Shown here piece by piece: positions 28,709-38,352 of a stretch of DNA of 64,000 nt (position 1 is its first letter; every line of letters begins with the position of its first letter). The stretch is taken from contig NZ_JANFPI010000007.1 of NCBI RefSeq assembly GCF_026552795.1, positions 124,001 to 188,000 on the forward strand, in the 5' to 3' direction. The notes beneath the pieces were generated by a model. It was not told where the DNA came from and made no database searches. It saw only the letters and a list, made by a program, of their open reading frames with translations. The DNA is from Ectorhizobium quercum. GTDB lineage: Bacteria; Pseudomonadota; Alphaproteobacteria; Rhizobiales; Rhizobiaceae. The translations under genes and the position numbers were made by a program.

Positions 28709-28847
28709 GCCCCCTCTGGCCTGCCGGCCATCTCCCCCACAAGGGGGGAGAAGACCCGCGGCGCGCTCATCGTTCCGAGATCGGGCATAAACGCTGTGTC
28801 CATCGTTCTCCCCCCTTGTGGGGGAGATGGCGGCAGCCGGAGGGGGT
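28709..28847. repeat. Long inverted repeat between ccmA and ccmB
   Basis: The arm at 28709-28752 and the arm at 28806-28847 are reverse complements with 25 identical bases in a row and a few differences after. Each arm contains its own CTCCCCC/GGGGGAG palindrome. Similar short palindromic pairs are scattered in rhizobial genomes (established, from memory). It lies inside the ccm transcript. Confidence 0.8.
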
Positions 28848-28874
28848 ATCGGCACCCCGCACCCTTGCCGCCGC

Positions 28875-29522
28875 TCACGCCGCCAGCTCCCCGGCCGTGC
28901 CCGCAAACCCCTTCATCCGCAACTCCCTCGCGCCTTCCAGCCCGAGCGGCTGGTGCGTGGCGGCCAGAACGATGCCGCCCTTTTCGAGATGGCGGGAAAC
29001 CAGCCGGGCGAACATGCGGTCCGCCGCTGCATCGAGGGCGGCCGTCGGCTCGTCGAGTATCCAGACCGGCCGCCAGGCGACCAGCAGCTTGGCGAAGGCG
29101 AAGCGCCGCTGCTGGCCGGCGGAAAGATAGCCGAAAGGCAGATGGGCAATGCCGCCGAGGCCGACCTCCTCGGCCGCCTCGCCGATGGAAAGCCCTTGCC
29201 CGCCCTGCGAATCACTGAGAAAATCCTTCCAGAAGGAAAGGTTCTCCTCCACCGAAAGCTCGGGCTTCATGGCGTTGCGATGTCCGAGATAATGGGCCGC
29301 CTCGCCTGCCGGTCGCGCCTCGCCGCCCTCCTTCGCCATATAGGAAACCGTCCCGGATTCGGGCCGCAAAAGCCCTGCGACGACGCGCAGAAGCGTCGAT
29401 TTTCCCGAACCGTTGGCGCCGGTCAGGATAAGCGCCTCGCCCGCTTCGAGCGTGAAGGAAACATGAACGAAAAGAAGGTCTTCGCCGCGTCTTGCAGCCA
29501 GTTTGTCCGCTATCAGCCCCAC
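28875..29522 (-). CDS. ccmA: Haem exporter ATP-binding subunit CcmA
   Basis: This 215-residue ABC ATPase has Walker A G-A-N-G-S-G-K-S at 35-42, signature L-S-A-G-Q-Q-R-R and Walker B W-I-L-D-E-P-T-A-A-L-D. The L-S-A-G-Q variant and short length are typical of CcmA. It energises release of haem-loaded CcmE. It is the first gene of the ccm operon and is divergent from acnA across 270 bases. Confidence 0.94.
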   Translation of the reverse strand: MGLIADKLAARRGEDLLFVHVSFTLEAGEALILTGANGSGKSTLLRVVAGLLRPESGTVSYMAKEGGEARPAGEAAHYLGHRNAMKPELSVEENLSFWKDFLSDSQGGQGLSIGEAAEEVGLGGIAHLPFGYLSAGQQRRFAFAKLLVAWRPVWILDEPTAALDAAADRMFARLVSRHLEKGGIVLAATHQPLGLEGARELRMKGFAGTAGELAA

Positions 29523-29792
29523 ACAAGGCTCGCTTTCCGGCGATTCCGCATCGCACCGTAAAAAATGTTGAATTTCAACGTTGGTTGATCTGGCACCTTT
29601 CTTAGAAATTATCTATATGAGTTTCAACCACGCCAGCGGCCGGCGTGAACATCATCCAAGCGCCGAACAAGAAGCTGCGGGAGCAGCTTTACGTGCGGAC
29701 AGCGGAAATGGTCGTACCCGCATCCTGATTGCATGACAGTGCATAGGCGTCCGCACGATCGTGTTGGCTATCAGTGAGAGACGGGGTCATCA
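29523..29792. promoter_or_regulatory. Divergent ccmA / acnA control region
   Basis: Two palindromes stand out: GTTGAATTTCAAC at 29567-29579 and TTTCTTAGAAA at 29598-29608. They lie close to the expected ccmA promoter and upstream of acnA. The second resembles half of the rhizobial Irr (iron-control element) motif, but I cannot confirm a regulator. Confidence 0.4.
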
Positions 29793-32486
29793 GTGTCCAA
29801 ATCGCTCGACAGTTTCAATTGCCGTTCCACCCTTTCGGTGAACGGTAAGGATTATGTTTACTATAGCCTTCCGAAGGCTGAAGCAAACGGCCTAGCCGGC
29901 GTGTCCCGGCTGCCCTACTCGATGAAGGTTCTGCTCGAGAACCTGCTTCGCAACGAAGACGGCCGCTCCGTCAAGAAGGAAGACATCCTTGCGGTCGCCG
30001 AATGGCTGAACAACAAGGGCCTCAAGGAAGCGGAAATCGCCTACCGCCCGGCCCGCGTGCTCATGCAGGACTTCACCGGCGTTCCCGCCGTCGTCGACCT
30101 TGCCGCCATGCGCGACGGCATCAAGGCGCTTGGCGGCGATCCGGAAAAGATCAACCCGCTCGTTCCCGTCGACCTCGTCATCGACCACTCGGTCATCGTC
30201 GACGAATTCGGCACGCCGCAGGCCTTCGCCCGCAACGTTGAGCTGGAATACGAGCGCAACGGCGAGCGCTACCGCTTCCTGAAGTGGGGCCAGCAGGCAT
30301 TCGAGAACTTCCGCGTGGTTCCGCCCGGCACCGGCATCTGTCATCAGGTCAATCTCGAATACCTCGGCCAGACGGTGTGGACGAAGGAAGAGGACGGAGA
30401 GACCATCGCCTACCCCGACACCTGCGTCGGCACCGACTCGCATACGACCATGATCAACGGCCTCGGCGTTCTGGGCTGGGGCGTCGGCGGCATCGAAGCC
30501 GAAGCCGCCATGCTCGGCCAGCCGGTCTCGATGCTCCTGCCGGAAGTCATCGGCTTCAAGCTGACCGGCAAGCTGAAGGAAGGCGTCACCGCCACCGACC
30601 TCGTCCTGACGGTCGTGCAGATGCTGCGCAAGAAGGGCGTGGTGTCCAAGTTCGTCGAATTCTTCGGCCCCGGCATGGACAACATGCCGCTCGCCGACCG
30701 CGCCACCATCGGCAACATGGGTCCGGAATACGGCGCGACCTGCGGCTTCTTCCCCGTAGACGGCGAAACCATCAACTACCTCAACATGTCCGGCCGCACC
30801 AGGGACCGCATCGCGCTGGTCGAAGCCTATTCGAAGGCTCAAGGCATGTGGCGCGAAGGCGACGGCTCCGACCTCGTCTTCACCGACACGCTGGAACTCG
30901 ACCTTAACGACGTCGTTCCCTCGATGGCCGGCCCGAAGCGTCCTGAAGGCCGTCTGCCGCTCGAAACCATCGCGCCGAACTTCGCCACGGCGCTTGAAAA
31001 CGACTACAAGAAGCCCGGCCAGATCGACACGCGCTATCCGGTCGAAGGCGAGAATTTCGACCTCGGCCACGGCGACGTCTGCATTGCCGCCATCACGTCT
31101 TGCACCAACACGTCGAACCCGAGCGTGCTGATCGCCGCCGGCCTTCTCGCCCGCAACGCCGTCGCCAAGGGCCTGAAGTCCAAGCCGTGGGTCAAGACCT
31201 CGCTCGCCCCCGGATCGCAGGTCGTCGGCGAGTATCTCGAAAAGTCCGGCCTCCAGAAGGACCTCGACGCGCTCGGCTTCAACCTCGTCGGCTTCGGCTG
31301 CACGACCTGCATCGGCAATTCCGGCCCGCTGCCGGCGCCGATCTCGAAGACGATCAACGACAAGGGGCTGATCACCGCCGGCGTGCTTTCGGGCAACCGC
31401 AACTTCGAAGGCCGCATCTCGCCAGACGTTCAGGCGAACTACCTGGCCTCGCCGCCGCTCGTCGTCGCCTACGCGCTTGCCGGCACGGTCCAGAAGGACC
31501 TGACCACGGAGCCGCTCGGCACCGGCGCGGACGGCAACCCGGTCTACCTGAAGGACATCTGGCCGTCGTCGCACGAGATCCAGGAATTCATCCTGAAATA
31601 CGTCACGCGCGAACTCTACGAAACCAAGTATGCCGACGTGTTCAAGGGCGACGCCAACTGGCAGGCCGTTCAGGTTCCGGAAGGCCAGACCTACGCCTGG
31701 GACGACAAGTCCACCTACGTCCAGAACCCGCCCTACTTCGTGGGCATCCAGAAGAAGGGCGCCGGCCTCTCCGACATCAGGGGCGCACGCGTCCTCGGCC
31801 TGTTCGGCGACAAGATCACCACCGACCACATTTCCCCGGCCGGCTCGATCAAGGCCGCCTCGCCGGCGGGCAGCTACCTGCTGGACAACGGCGTTCAGGT
31901 CGCGGACTTCAACCAGTACGGCACGCGCCGCGGCAACCATGAAGTCATGATGCGCGGCACCTTCGCCAATATCCGCATCCGCAACCACATGCTCGGCCCG
32001 AACGGCAAGGAAGGTGGCTACACCATCCACTATCCGTCCAAGGAAGAGCTGTCGATCTACGATGCGGCCATGAAGTACAAGGCCGAGGGCGTTCCGCTCG
32101 TCATCTTCGCCGGCGTCGAATACGGCAACGGCTCCTCGCGCGACTGGGCTGCGAAGGGCACGAACCTGCTCGGCGTGAAGGCCGTGATCGCGCAGTCCTT
32201 CGAGCGCATCCACCGCTCGAACCTGGTCGGCATGGGCGTCGTTCCCTTCACCTTCGAGGAGGGCACCACCTGGGCCAGCCTCGGCCTCAAGGGCGACGAA
32301 ACCGTCACGATCGAGGGCCTGGAAGGCGAGATCAAGCCGCGCGAGAGGAAGATCGCCAGGATCACCTATTCCGACGGCACGGTGAAGGATGTTCCGCTTC
32401 TCTGCCGCATCGACACGCTCGATGAGGTCACATACATGGAGAACGGCGGCATCCTCCAGACGGTTCTGCGCGACCTCGCCGCCTGA
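29793..32486 (+). CDS. acnA: Aconitate hydratase A
   Basis: This 897-residue aconitase interconverts citrate and isocitrate in the TCA cycle. 4Fe-4S ligands are in [11 protein letters not shown] and [14 protein letters not shown]; the swivel domain shows [13 protein letters not shown]. The start is GTG at 29793 with GAGAGACGGGG upstream. AcnA-type (IRP-like) length is normal. A strong terminator follows at once. Confidence 0.97.
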   Translation: MSKSLDSFNCRSTLSVNGKDYVYYSLPKAEANGLAGVSRLPYSMKVLLENLLRNEDGRSVKKEDILAVAEWLNNKGLKEAEIAYRPARVLMQDFTGVPAVVDLAAMRDGIKALGGDPEKINPLVPVDLVIDHSVIVDEFGTPQAFARNVELEYERNGERYRFLKWGQQAFENFRVVPPGTGICHQVNLEYLGQTVWTKEEDGETIAYPDTCVGTDSHTTMINGLGVLGWGVGGIEAEAAMLGQPVSMLLPEVIGFKLTGKLKEGVTATDLVLTVVQMLRKKGVVSKFVEFFGPGMDNMPLADRATIGNMGPEYGATCGFFPVDGETINYLNMSGRTRDRIALVEAYSKAQGMWREGDGSDLVFTDTLELDLNDVVPSMAGPKRPEGRLPLETIAPNFATALENDYKKPGQIDTRYPVEGENFDLGHGDVCIAAITSCTNTSNPSVLIAAGLLARNAVAKGLKSKPWVKTSLAPGSQVVGEYLEKSGLQKDLDALGFNLVGFGCTTCIGNSGPLPAPISKTINDKGLITAGVLSGNRNFEGRISPDVQANYLASPPLVVAYALAGTVQKDLTTEPLGTGADGNPVYLKDIWPSSHEIQEFILKYVTRELYETKYADVFKGDANWQAVQVPEGQTYAWDDKSTYVQNPPYFVGIQKKGAGLSDIRGARVLGLFGDKITTDHISPAGSIKAASPAGSYLLDNGVQVADFNQYGTRRGNHEVMMRGTFANIRIRNHMLGPNGKEGGYTIHYPSKEELSIYDAAMKYKAEGVPLVIFAGVEYGNGSSRDWAAKGTNLLGVKAVIAQSFERIHRSNLVGMGVVPFTFEEGTTWASLGLKGDETVTIEGLEGEIKPRERKIARITYSDGTVKDVPLLCRIDTLDEVTYMENGGILQTVLRDLAA

Positions 32487-32510
32487 TCGTCCCTGCCGCA
32501 AGCAACAGGA

Positions 32511-32538
32511 GCCGCCGGACCCGTTCCGGCGGCTTTTT
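32511..32538 (+). terminator. Intrinsic terminator of acnA
   Basis: GCCGCCGGA pairs with TCCGGCGGC around a five-base loop, followed by five T residues, 24 bases after the acnA stop. Confidence 0.9.
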
Positions 32539-32680
32539 CACGAACAGACCGGCAAGTCCGGCGGACGGATGAAGAGAGCGAAAGTCTCACGGCGATTTCA
32601 CCCCAACGTGACTTCCGCTTGCCCTGTCCGGACAGCTATTCTTTTCCCGTTAACGCGGAGATTTTCCGCAGGAATGCAGA

Positions 32681-33472
32681 ATGGCCGAAAAGGCCGCAGG
32701 AAACACCCAGGGATCGCGAAATCATATGTCGCCAAAGCTGCTGACATGTCTGGCCGTCATGGCCGGCCTCATTGCCCCGGCCACGGCGCTTGGCGGCGAA
32801 GGGACGGCGCCGCGGGGCGTGGTCGAACTGTTCACGGCGCAGGGATGCGTCTCCTGCCCGCCGGCCGACGCGGTTTTCGAGAAGCTCGTCCGGCAGGGCG
32901 ACGTCGTGGCGCTTGCCTATCATGTCGACTACTGGAACTATCTGGGCTGGTCGGATACGCTCGGCACCCAGGAAAACACCCAGCGCCAGTACGGTTACGC
33001 GAAAAGCCTCGGCCGCAGCAACGTCTATACGCCGCAGGCGATCATCAACGGCCGCGACCATGTGAACGGCGCGGATCTCGTCGGCATCAATGCGCGCCTC
33101 GACACGTTCGGCAACAAGGGCGCCGGGCTGACCGTGCCCGTTTCGGCGACATTGCGCAACGGCGAACTGGGCATCGAGATCGGCGGCGGCCAGGGCAAGG
33201 CCGAGGTCGTGGTCGCCTATTTCCGGCGGGTCCAGTCGGTCGAGGTGCTCAAGGGCCAGAACAAGGGCCGCAAGGCCACCTACTGGAACAGCGTTTACGA
33301 CGTTCAGACGGTCGGCATGTGGGAAGGGCTGCCCTTGCGCATCACCTTGCCGACGAGCGTCATGAAAATGAAAAAGGGACCGGGTAAGGATGGCTGCGCC
33401 GTCCTGCTTCAGACGGCCAAGGACGACGGGGCGCCCGCCGCCATCATCGGGGCGACGATCCTGACACCGTAA
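32681..33472 (+). CDS. DUF1223 secreted thioredoxin-fold protein
   Basis: This protein of up to 263 residues has an N-terminal export signal (S-P-K-L-L-T-C-L-A-V-M-A-G-L ending A-T-A-L-G-G). The DUF1223 domain follows: V-V-E-L-F-T-A-Q-G-C-V-S-C-P-P-A-D with a CxxC at 56/59, Y-H-V-D-Y-W-N-Y-L-G-W, and T-P-Q-A-I-I-N-G. The fold is thioredoxin-like, but the family function is unknown. The ATG at 32726 would place the signal peptide at the very start and may be the true start. Confidence 0.85.
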   Translation: MAEKAAGNTQGSRNHMSPKLLTCLAVMAGLIAPATALGGEGTAPRGVVELFTAQGCVSCPPADAVFEKLVRQGDVVALAYHVDYWNYLGWSDTLGTQENTQRQYGYAKSLGRSNVYTPQAIINGRDHVNGADLVGINARLDTFGNKGAGLTVPVSATLRNGELGIEIGGGQGKAEVVVAYFRRVQSVEVLKGQNKGRKATYWNSVYDVQTVGMWEGLPLRITLPTSVMKMKKGPGKDGCAVLLQTAKDDGAPAAIIGATILTP

Positions 33473-33746
33473 TATTATCGGAGGGAAGGCGTTGGCGGTC
33501 CGGGCCTGAAGGCATCTGGGGGCTGGGGTAAGGGTCAATGCACAACCGAACCCGGACCTTTTTGGCGCGAAGCGCACCAAACCAACGCCGCTAGAATGGC
33601 TCCAGAATTGCGGCACTGTTTTGTTCGAATTGCGACAGGCCAAAATTTCCTGCCGTCGCTGCTCCCTGCCCGTTTGATGGCTTGCTTTTTCGCGATTCGC
33701 AGTCAGACTGTCACCAATCTGCCATGAATCGACGCGGCGAGGCCCA

Positions 33747-34136
33747 ATGAGCGATCGTTCGGATGCGAAAGCCGAAGAAAACCAAACCTCGGTGATCAAT
33801 CTCGGAGAGTACCGGCAAAGCCGCGACGACCCTGCTCCCGTCACGTTCCACCGCAAGGAACTGGACGCCATTCTCCGCATTTACGGCCGCATGGTCGGCG
33901 AAGGCGAATGGCGCGACTATGCCATAGACCACATGAAGGAGAAGGCCGTGTTCTCCGTCTTCAAGCGGGCGGGCGAGATACCGCTTTTCCGCATCGAAAA
34001 GAACCCCAGGCTCGCCGCCAGGCAGGGCGCCTACAGCGTCGTGAACGCCACCGGTATGATCCTCAAGCGCGGACACGAACTGCCGCAGGTGCTGAAGGTC
34101 TTCGACAAGGTGCTGAAACTGGTCGAGAAGGATTGA
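33747..34136 (+). CDS. DUF2794 protein
   Basis: This 129-residue soluble protein of an alphaproteobacteria-specific family is recognised by V-T-F-H-R-K-E-L-D-A-I-L-R-I-Y-G-R-M-V near 37-55, then W-R-D-Y-A-I-D, P-L-F-R-I-E-K-N-P-R-L and Y-S-V-V-N-A-T-G. No known enzymatic motif. It is preceded by 274 bases with no recognisable gene. Confidence 0.85.
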   Translation: MSDRSDAKAEENQTSVINLGEYRQSRDDPAPVTFHRKELDAILRIYGRMVGEGEWRDYAIDHMKEKAVFSVFKRAGEIPLFRIEKNPRLAARQGAYSVVNATGMILKRGHELPQVLKVFDKVLKLVEKD

Positions 34137-34161
34137 TCCACTGATCGCCCCGGCTTGCGGC

Positions 34162-34719
34162 CTACGGGTCGCGGCCGGCAGCCGGATAGGCCGTCATGTC
34201 CGGCGGTGTCGTGGTGCCTTCGCCGAGTGCGAGCTGCATGAACACCGTATCGAGCCACTGGTCCAGCTTGAACCCCGAACCTTCGATCCGTCCCACCATC
34301 GAGAACCCCGCCGCCGCATGCACGGCGATCGACGCGGGACTTGCCCCGCCGATGACCGCGACCATCTGCCGGAACCCGAGAGCCGTCGTCCGTTCGATCA
34401 GCGCCGCCAGCAGAAGCCTGCCGATCCCCCGCCCGCGCGCATCGGCGGCGATATAGATCGAATCCTCCACCAGCCAGCGATAGGCCGGGCGCGTCCGGAA
34501 CGCCGAGGCATAGGCATAGCCGAGCAGGCGCCCCTCATCGTCCACTGCGGCGAGATAAGGATAGCCGTTGCCGGTGATGGCGAGAAAGCGGTTCCGCATT
34601 TCCTCGATCCCCGGCGCGACGATTTCGTAGGACGCCGTGCCGTTGAGGACCGCTTCCTCGTAGATCGCCTGGATCGCGGGAATATCGGCTGGAACGGCGG
34701 GGCGGATGGAACAGGACAT
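34162..34719 (-). CDS. GNAT N-acetyltransferase (phosphinothricin acetyltransferase-like)
   Basis: This 185-residue GNAT protein has R-P-A-V-P-A-D-I-P-A-I-Q-A-I-Y at the N-terminus, S-I-Y-I-A-A-D-A-R-G-R-G-I-G (acetyl-CoA loop R-G-R-G-I-G) near 85-98 and A-A-A-G-F-S-M-V-G near the end. The whole pattern resembles the Pat/Bar/YncA group that acetylates methionine sulfoximine or phosphinothricin-like amines; the substrate is not certain. Start set at M-S-C-S-I-R (34719). Confidence 0.82.
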   Translation of the reverse strand: MSCSIRPAVPADIPAIQAIYEEAVLNGTASYEIVAPGIEEMRNRFLAITGNGYPYLAAVDDEGRLLGYAYASAFRTRPAYRWLVEDSIYIAADARGRGIGRLLLAALIERTTALGFRQMVAVIGGASPASIAVHAAAGFSMVGRIEGSGFKLDQWLDTVFMQLALGEGTTTPPDMTAYPAAGRDP

Positions 34720-34781
34720 GGGCTTGAACCGGAACGAAGACGCTCCTTCTTTCCACATCCCGCCGACCCGTTCAAGCCATG

Positions 34782-34809
34782 AAAAAAGGCGGCCCGGAGG
34801 CCGCCTTTT
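34782..34809 (-). terminator. Terminator of the Bax inhibitor-1 family gene
   Basis: AAGGCGGCC pairs with GGCCGCCTT around CGGA, with six T residues on the minus strand. It lies 27 bases after the stop. Confidence 0.88.
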
Positions 34810-34836
34810 CCAAACCCTTTTTCCGGGTTCCGCTTC

Positions 34837-35586
34837 TTAGTTGTCGTTCCGGTTGCCCAGGAACTGAAGCAGGAACATGAAGAGGTTGATGAAGTCGAGG
34901 TAGAGCGTCAGGGCGCCCATGATGGCCTTGCGGCCTGCGACGAGCGCGTCGTCGCCATCGAAGTACATTTCCTTGATCTTCTGCGTATCGTAGGCCGTCA
35001 GGCCGGCGAAGACGAGAACGCCGATGGCCGAGATGGCAAACTGAAGCGCCGAAGAGGCGAGGAAGATGTTGACGATCGAGGCGATGATCAGGCCGAACAC
35101 GCCCATGATCAGGAACGAGCCGAGGGCCGACAGGTCCTTCTTCGTCGTGTAGCCGTACAGCGACAGGGCGCCGAACGAGGCGGCCGTCACGAAGAACGTC
35201 TGCACGATGCTCTGGCCGGTGAAGACCAGGAAGATGGACGACAGCGACAGGCCCATGACGGCAGCGTAGATCCAGAACGTCGTCTGGGCTGCGGCCACGC
35301 TCATCGACGAGATGCGGAAGCTCAGGAAGAACACGAGACCGAGCGGGGCGAACATGACGACCCACTTGAGCGGGCTGGCGTAGAGCGCCTGACCGAATGG
35401 GGTGAGCGCGCCGTCGGAAACGGCCATGTTGAAGGTCAGGAAGGCGGCAAGGCCGGTAATCGCCAGACCGAGCGCCATCAGGTTGTAAACCTTCAGCATG
35501 TAGGACCGCAGACCCTGATCGATGTCGACACCGACCTGGGCGCGCGACTGCGTCATCCGGTTCTGGTAATTATTGAAGTCTGCCAT
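34837..35586 (-). CDS. Bax inhibitor-1/YccA family membrane protein
   Basis: This 249-residue inner-membrane protein has seven hydrophobic segments. Family features are M-L-K-V-Y-N-L-M-A-L-G-L near 29-40, F-W-I-Y-A-A-V-M-G-L-S-L and a late L-T-A-Y-D-T-Q-K-I-K followed by L-T-L-Y-L-D-F-I-N-L-F. Homologues include E. coli YccA (FtsH modulator) and YbhL; calcium-leak channel activity is described for the family. Start at M-A-D-F-N-N-Y-Q with GAGG seven bases upstream. Confidence 0.92.
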   Translation of the reverse strand: MADFNNYQNRMTQSRAQVGVDIDQGLRSYMLKVYNLMALGLAITGLAAFLTFNMAVSDGALTPFGQALYASPLKWVVMFAPLGLVFFLSFRISSMSVAAAQTTFWIYAAVMGLSLSSIFLVFTGQSIVQTFFVTAASFGALSLYGYTTKKDLSALGSFLIMGVFGLIIASIVNIFLASSALQFAISAIGVLVFAGLTAYDTQKIKEMYFDGDDALVAGRKAIMGALTLYLDFINLFMFLLQFLGNRNDN

Positions 35587-35635
35587 TGTTTCCTCTTTCG
35601 AAGCTCCGAAGTTGATACGGTGTCGGGATACCCTT
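35587..35635 (-). ncRNA. Candidate ybhL-type leader RNA
   Basis: On the minus strand the 5' UTR carries GGGTATCCCGACACCGTATC followed by a small TTCG...CGAA hairpin and then GAGG before the ATG of the Bax-inhibitor-1 gene. A conserved structured RNA (the ybhL motif) is established knowledge for exactly this position in Rhizobiales. I matched it by memory of the motif and by context, not by a covariance search. Confidence 0.5.
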
Positions 35636-35782
35636 AGCACAATAAACCCGTGCGCCGCTGCGGAGCTACAGCAAGCATGCGTGAAATATGAGGTGATCCG
35701 CCTCCGGTTACAAGACCTTATCCGCCGGAAGGTCGAAATCCGGCCGGCAAAGCGCCGATCCTGACGAAAAGTTGATCGTTGC

Positions 35783-35805
35783 CGGCCGGGCGCGGCGCCC
35801 CGGCC
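35783..35805 (-). terminator. GC-rich hairpin at the 5' side of the upstream-gene gap
   Basis: GGCCGGG at 35784-35790 pairs with CCCGGCC at 35799-35805 directly after the stop of the ABC permease. There is no T-run, so this is a weak or Rho-assisted terminator at best. Confidence 0.35.
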
Positions 35806-38352
35806 TCACAATTCGCGCAGCACCGGCGCGGCCTTCTGGCCCAGAACCCGCCAGGTGCCGGCAAGCCCGATGCCGACCGTCATGACCAGCGCCACCGCCA
35901 CGGTCGTGACGGCGACATCCGTGAGGAACACCGAGCGCAGGTTCATGATGCGGGCGACGACGTACCAGGCCGCCACGCCGCCCGAAAGCAGCGAGAACAC
36001 CGCCGTCGCGAAGCCGAGGATCATGTATTCGAAGGTGAAGGCGCGGATCAGCAGGCGCCGCGTGCCGCCGAGCGTCTTGAGCACGACGGCATCGTGCGTG
36101 CGGGCGCGGTTGCCGGCCGCGAGCGCCCCGGCCAGCACCAGCACGGAAGCCACGAGCGCGATCGCCGCCGCCGCCCGGATCGCCGTGGCGATCTGCCCGA
36201 CCAGGCGGTTGGCGGTGTCGAGCGCATCCTTCACGCGAACGCTGGTGATGGTGGGGTAGGCATTGGTGACGGCGCGCAGCACGGCGCCCTCCTGCGCGTC
36301 GCTCGCACCGGGATCGGACAGCGTCGCCAGCCAGGCATGCGGAGCGCCGCGGAACGTGTTCGGCGAGAACACCATGACGAAGTTGATGGACAGCGATTCC
36401 CAGTCGACATTGCGGAAATTGGCGATCTTCGCGGTGATCGAGCGGCCGAGCACGTTGACCGTCACGGTATCGCCGATCTTCAGCCCGATCTCCCCCGCCT
36501 CCCGGGCGGAAAAGGAGACGAGCGGTTCGCCGGCATAGTCCGCCGGCCACCATTCGCCCTCGGCGACGGTCGCATTCTTCGGCACGGCCTCCGAATAGGT
36601 CACGCCGCGGTCGCCGCGCAGCACCCAGCGGGCCGAGGGCGGCACGTTGCCGGCGTTCACCGCCTCGCCGTTGAACGCCAGGATGCGCCCGCGCAGCATC
36701 GGCACCTCGACCAGCTCGCCCTCCGGCGCCTGCTGGCGGACGATCGTGCGGAACCCGTCGAGTTCGCTGCCCTGGATATCGACGAAGAAGAAGTTCGGCG
36801 CCCTTTCCGGCAGGGTTCCCCCCAGCTCGCGGCGCAGGTTGCCGTCGATCAGCGCCAGCGTGACGAGGAGCGCCAGCCCGAGGCCGAGCGACATGACCAC
36901 GGAGGCCGTCAGCGCCCCGGGCCGGTGGATATTGCCGATGGCGAGCCGGAGCGCCGGCGAGCGAACCCGCGGCGCGCGCCGCGCCAGCGCCGAGATCGCC
37001 ACGGCGACCAGCCGCAGCACGATGAAGGCGCCGCCGATCGCGGCGAGGAAAACGATGGCGATGCGCCGGTCATGGGCCGAGAACACCGCGAGCGCCGCGA
37101 GTGCCGCAAGCGTGACCACGGCACCGGCGAGATAGGGCCAGGACGGCAGGCGCGCCTTCTGGAAGCCCTGCTCGCGGAAAAGCGCTGTCGCCGGCACTTC
37201 GCGGGCATGGCCGAGCGGCAGGATGGCGAAGGCCGCCGTGGTGAGATAGCCGAACAGGGCCGCCAGCCCGAGCGCCGACGGATAAACGGACGGCGCCGCC
37301 GAAACCGGCAGCACCTCCTTGAGGAAACCGGCAGCGACGAGGGGCGTGACCGCACCGATGGCAAGGCCGATGGCGATGCCGATGGAGGCGATCAGCAGGA
37401 TCTGGAGGAAATAGATCAGCGACACGACCGAGGCCGGCGCGCCGAGGCACTTGAAGGCGGCGATGGTCGTGCGCTTGGAATCGAGGAAGGCCCGCACCGC
37501 ATTGGCGACGCCGACGCCGCCGACGATCAGCGCGGTGAGACCGACGAGCGTCAGGAACTGCGTGAAACGGGCGATGTTGTCGGTCAGCCCGGGCGAGGCC
37601 CGGTCGCTGGTGCGGATCGACCATCCCGCATCGGGAAAGGCCCGGGCGGCCAGCGCCCGCACGGAGTCGTCGTCGCCGAGCGGCGCGTTCAGCCGGATGC
37701 GGTAGGCGTGCTCGACGAGGCTGCCCGTCTGGATCAGGCCGGACGCCTGCAACGCCTCGCGCGACACCATGATGCGCGGCGCGAAGCCGAAACCTTCCGA
37801 CAGCGCGTCGGGCTCGTTCGTCAGCGTCGCCGAAAGCCTGAGCCGCACATTGCCCAGCAGCAGTTCCGCCCCGGGCGCGACGCCCAGCCGCTCGAACAGG
37901 AGCGGCGCAGCGATGGCGCCGTATACACCGTCCCGTTCGGAAAAAAGCTCCGACGTGGGCTGCTGCGGATCGGTCTCCAGCGTGCCGTAAAGCGGATAGA
38001 GCCCATCCACTCCGCGCACTTCTGCAAGCATCTGGTCCGAACCGTCCGGCAGGCGGACCATCGACCGGAAACCGGTGGTCACGGAAACCGTGCCCAGCCC
38101 GGAAAGCCATTCATATTCGGCCGGCGTCGCCTCGCGGTTGTCCAGTTCGAAGCGCACGTCGCCGGCAAGGATCGTCCTGCCTTCCGAGGCGATCGCATCG
38201 GTCATCGTGCGCGACAGCGAATTGACCGCGGCGATGGCGCCGACACCGAGCGCGATGCAGGCGAGGAAGATGTAGAACCCCTTCAGGCCGCCGCGCATTT
38301 CGCGCAATGCCAGCCTGAACGCGACCCGGACGCGAAACGGCAGGCCGCTCAT
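35806..38352 (-). CDS. FtsX-family ABC exporter permease (YbbP-like)
   Basis: This is an 848-residue integral membrane protein. An N-terminal span (L-K-G-F-Y-I-F-L-A-C-I-A-L-G-V-G-A) is followed by a large periplasmic MacB-like domain, a first FtsX module (V-G-L-T-A-L-I-V-G-G-V-G-V-A-N-A-V), middle spans and a second FtsX module at the C-terminus. This duplicated form matches E. coli YbbP, partner of ATPase YbbA. The ATPase gene upstream overlaps by four bases. The neighbouring tesA-like esterase repeats the E. coli tesA-ybbA-ybbP grouping. Cargo unknown; lipid or lipoprotein export is a guess from family. Confidence 0.88.
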   Translation of the reverse strand: MSGLPFRVRVAFRLALREMRGGLKGFYIFLACIALGVGAIAAVNSLSRTMTDAIASEGRTILAGDVRFELDNREATPAEYEWLSGLGTVSVTTGFRSMVRLPDGSDQMLAEVRGVDGLYPLYGTLETDPQQPTSELFSERDGVYGAIAAPLLFERLGVAPGAELLLGNVRLRLSATLTNEPDALSEGFGFAPRIMVSREALQASGLIQTGSLVEHAYRIRLNAPLGDDDSVRALAARAFPDAGWSIRTSDRASPGLTDNIARFTQFLTLVGLTALIVGGVGVANAVRAFLDSKRTTIAAFKCLGAPASVVSLIYFLQILLIASIGIAIGLAIGAVTPLVAAGFLKEVLPVSAAPSVYPSALGLAALFGYLTTAAFAILPLGHAREVPATALFREQGFQKARLPSWPYLAGAVVTLAALAALAVFSAHDRRIAIVFLAAIGGAFIVLRLVAVAISALARRAPRVRSPALRLAIGNIHRPGALTASVVMSLGLGLALLVTLALIDGNLRRELGGTLPERAPNFFFVDIQGSELDGFRTIVRQQAPEGELVEVPMLRGRILAFNGEAVNAGNVPPSARWVLRGDRGVTYSEAVPKNATVAEGEWWPADYAGEPLVSFSAREAGEIGLKIGDTVTVNVLGRSITAKIANFRNVDWESLSINFVMVFSPNTFRGAPHAWLATLSDPGASDAQEGAVLRAVTNAYPTITSVRVKDALDTANRLVGQIATAIRAAAAIALVASVLVLAGALAAGNRARTHDAVVLKTLGGTRRLLIRAFTFEYMILGFATAVFSLLSGGVAAWYVVARIMNLRSVFLTDVAVTTVAVALVMTVGIGLAGTWRVLGQKAAPVLREL

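Noticed and set aside
29892-32501. 869-codon open frame opposite acnA
   Set aside because: Antisense shadow rich in Arg, Asp, Val and His without any domain; acnA is certain.
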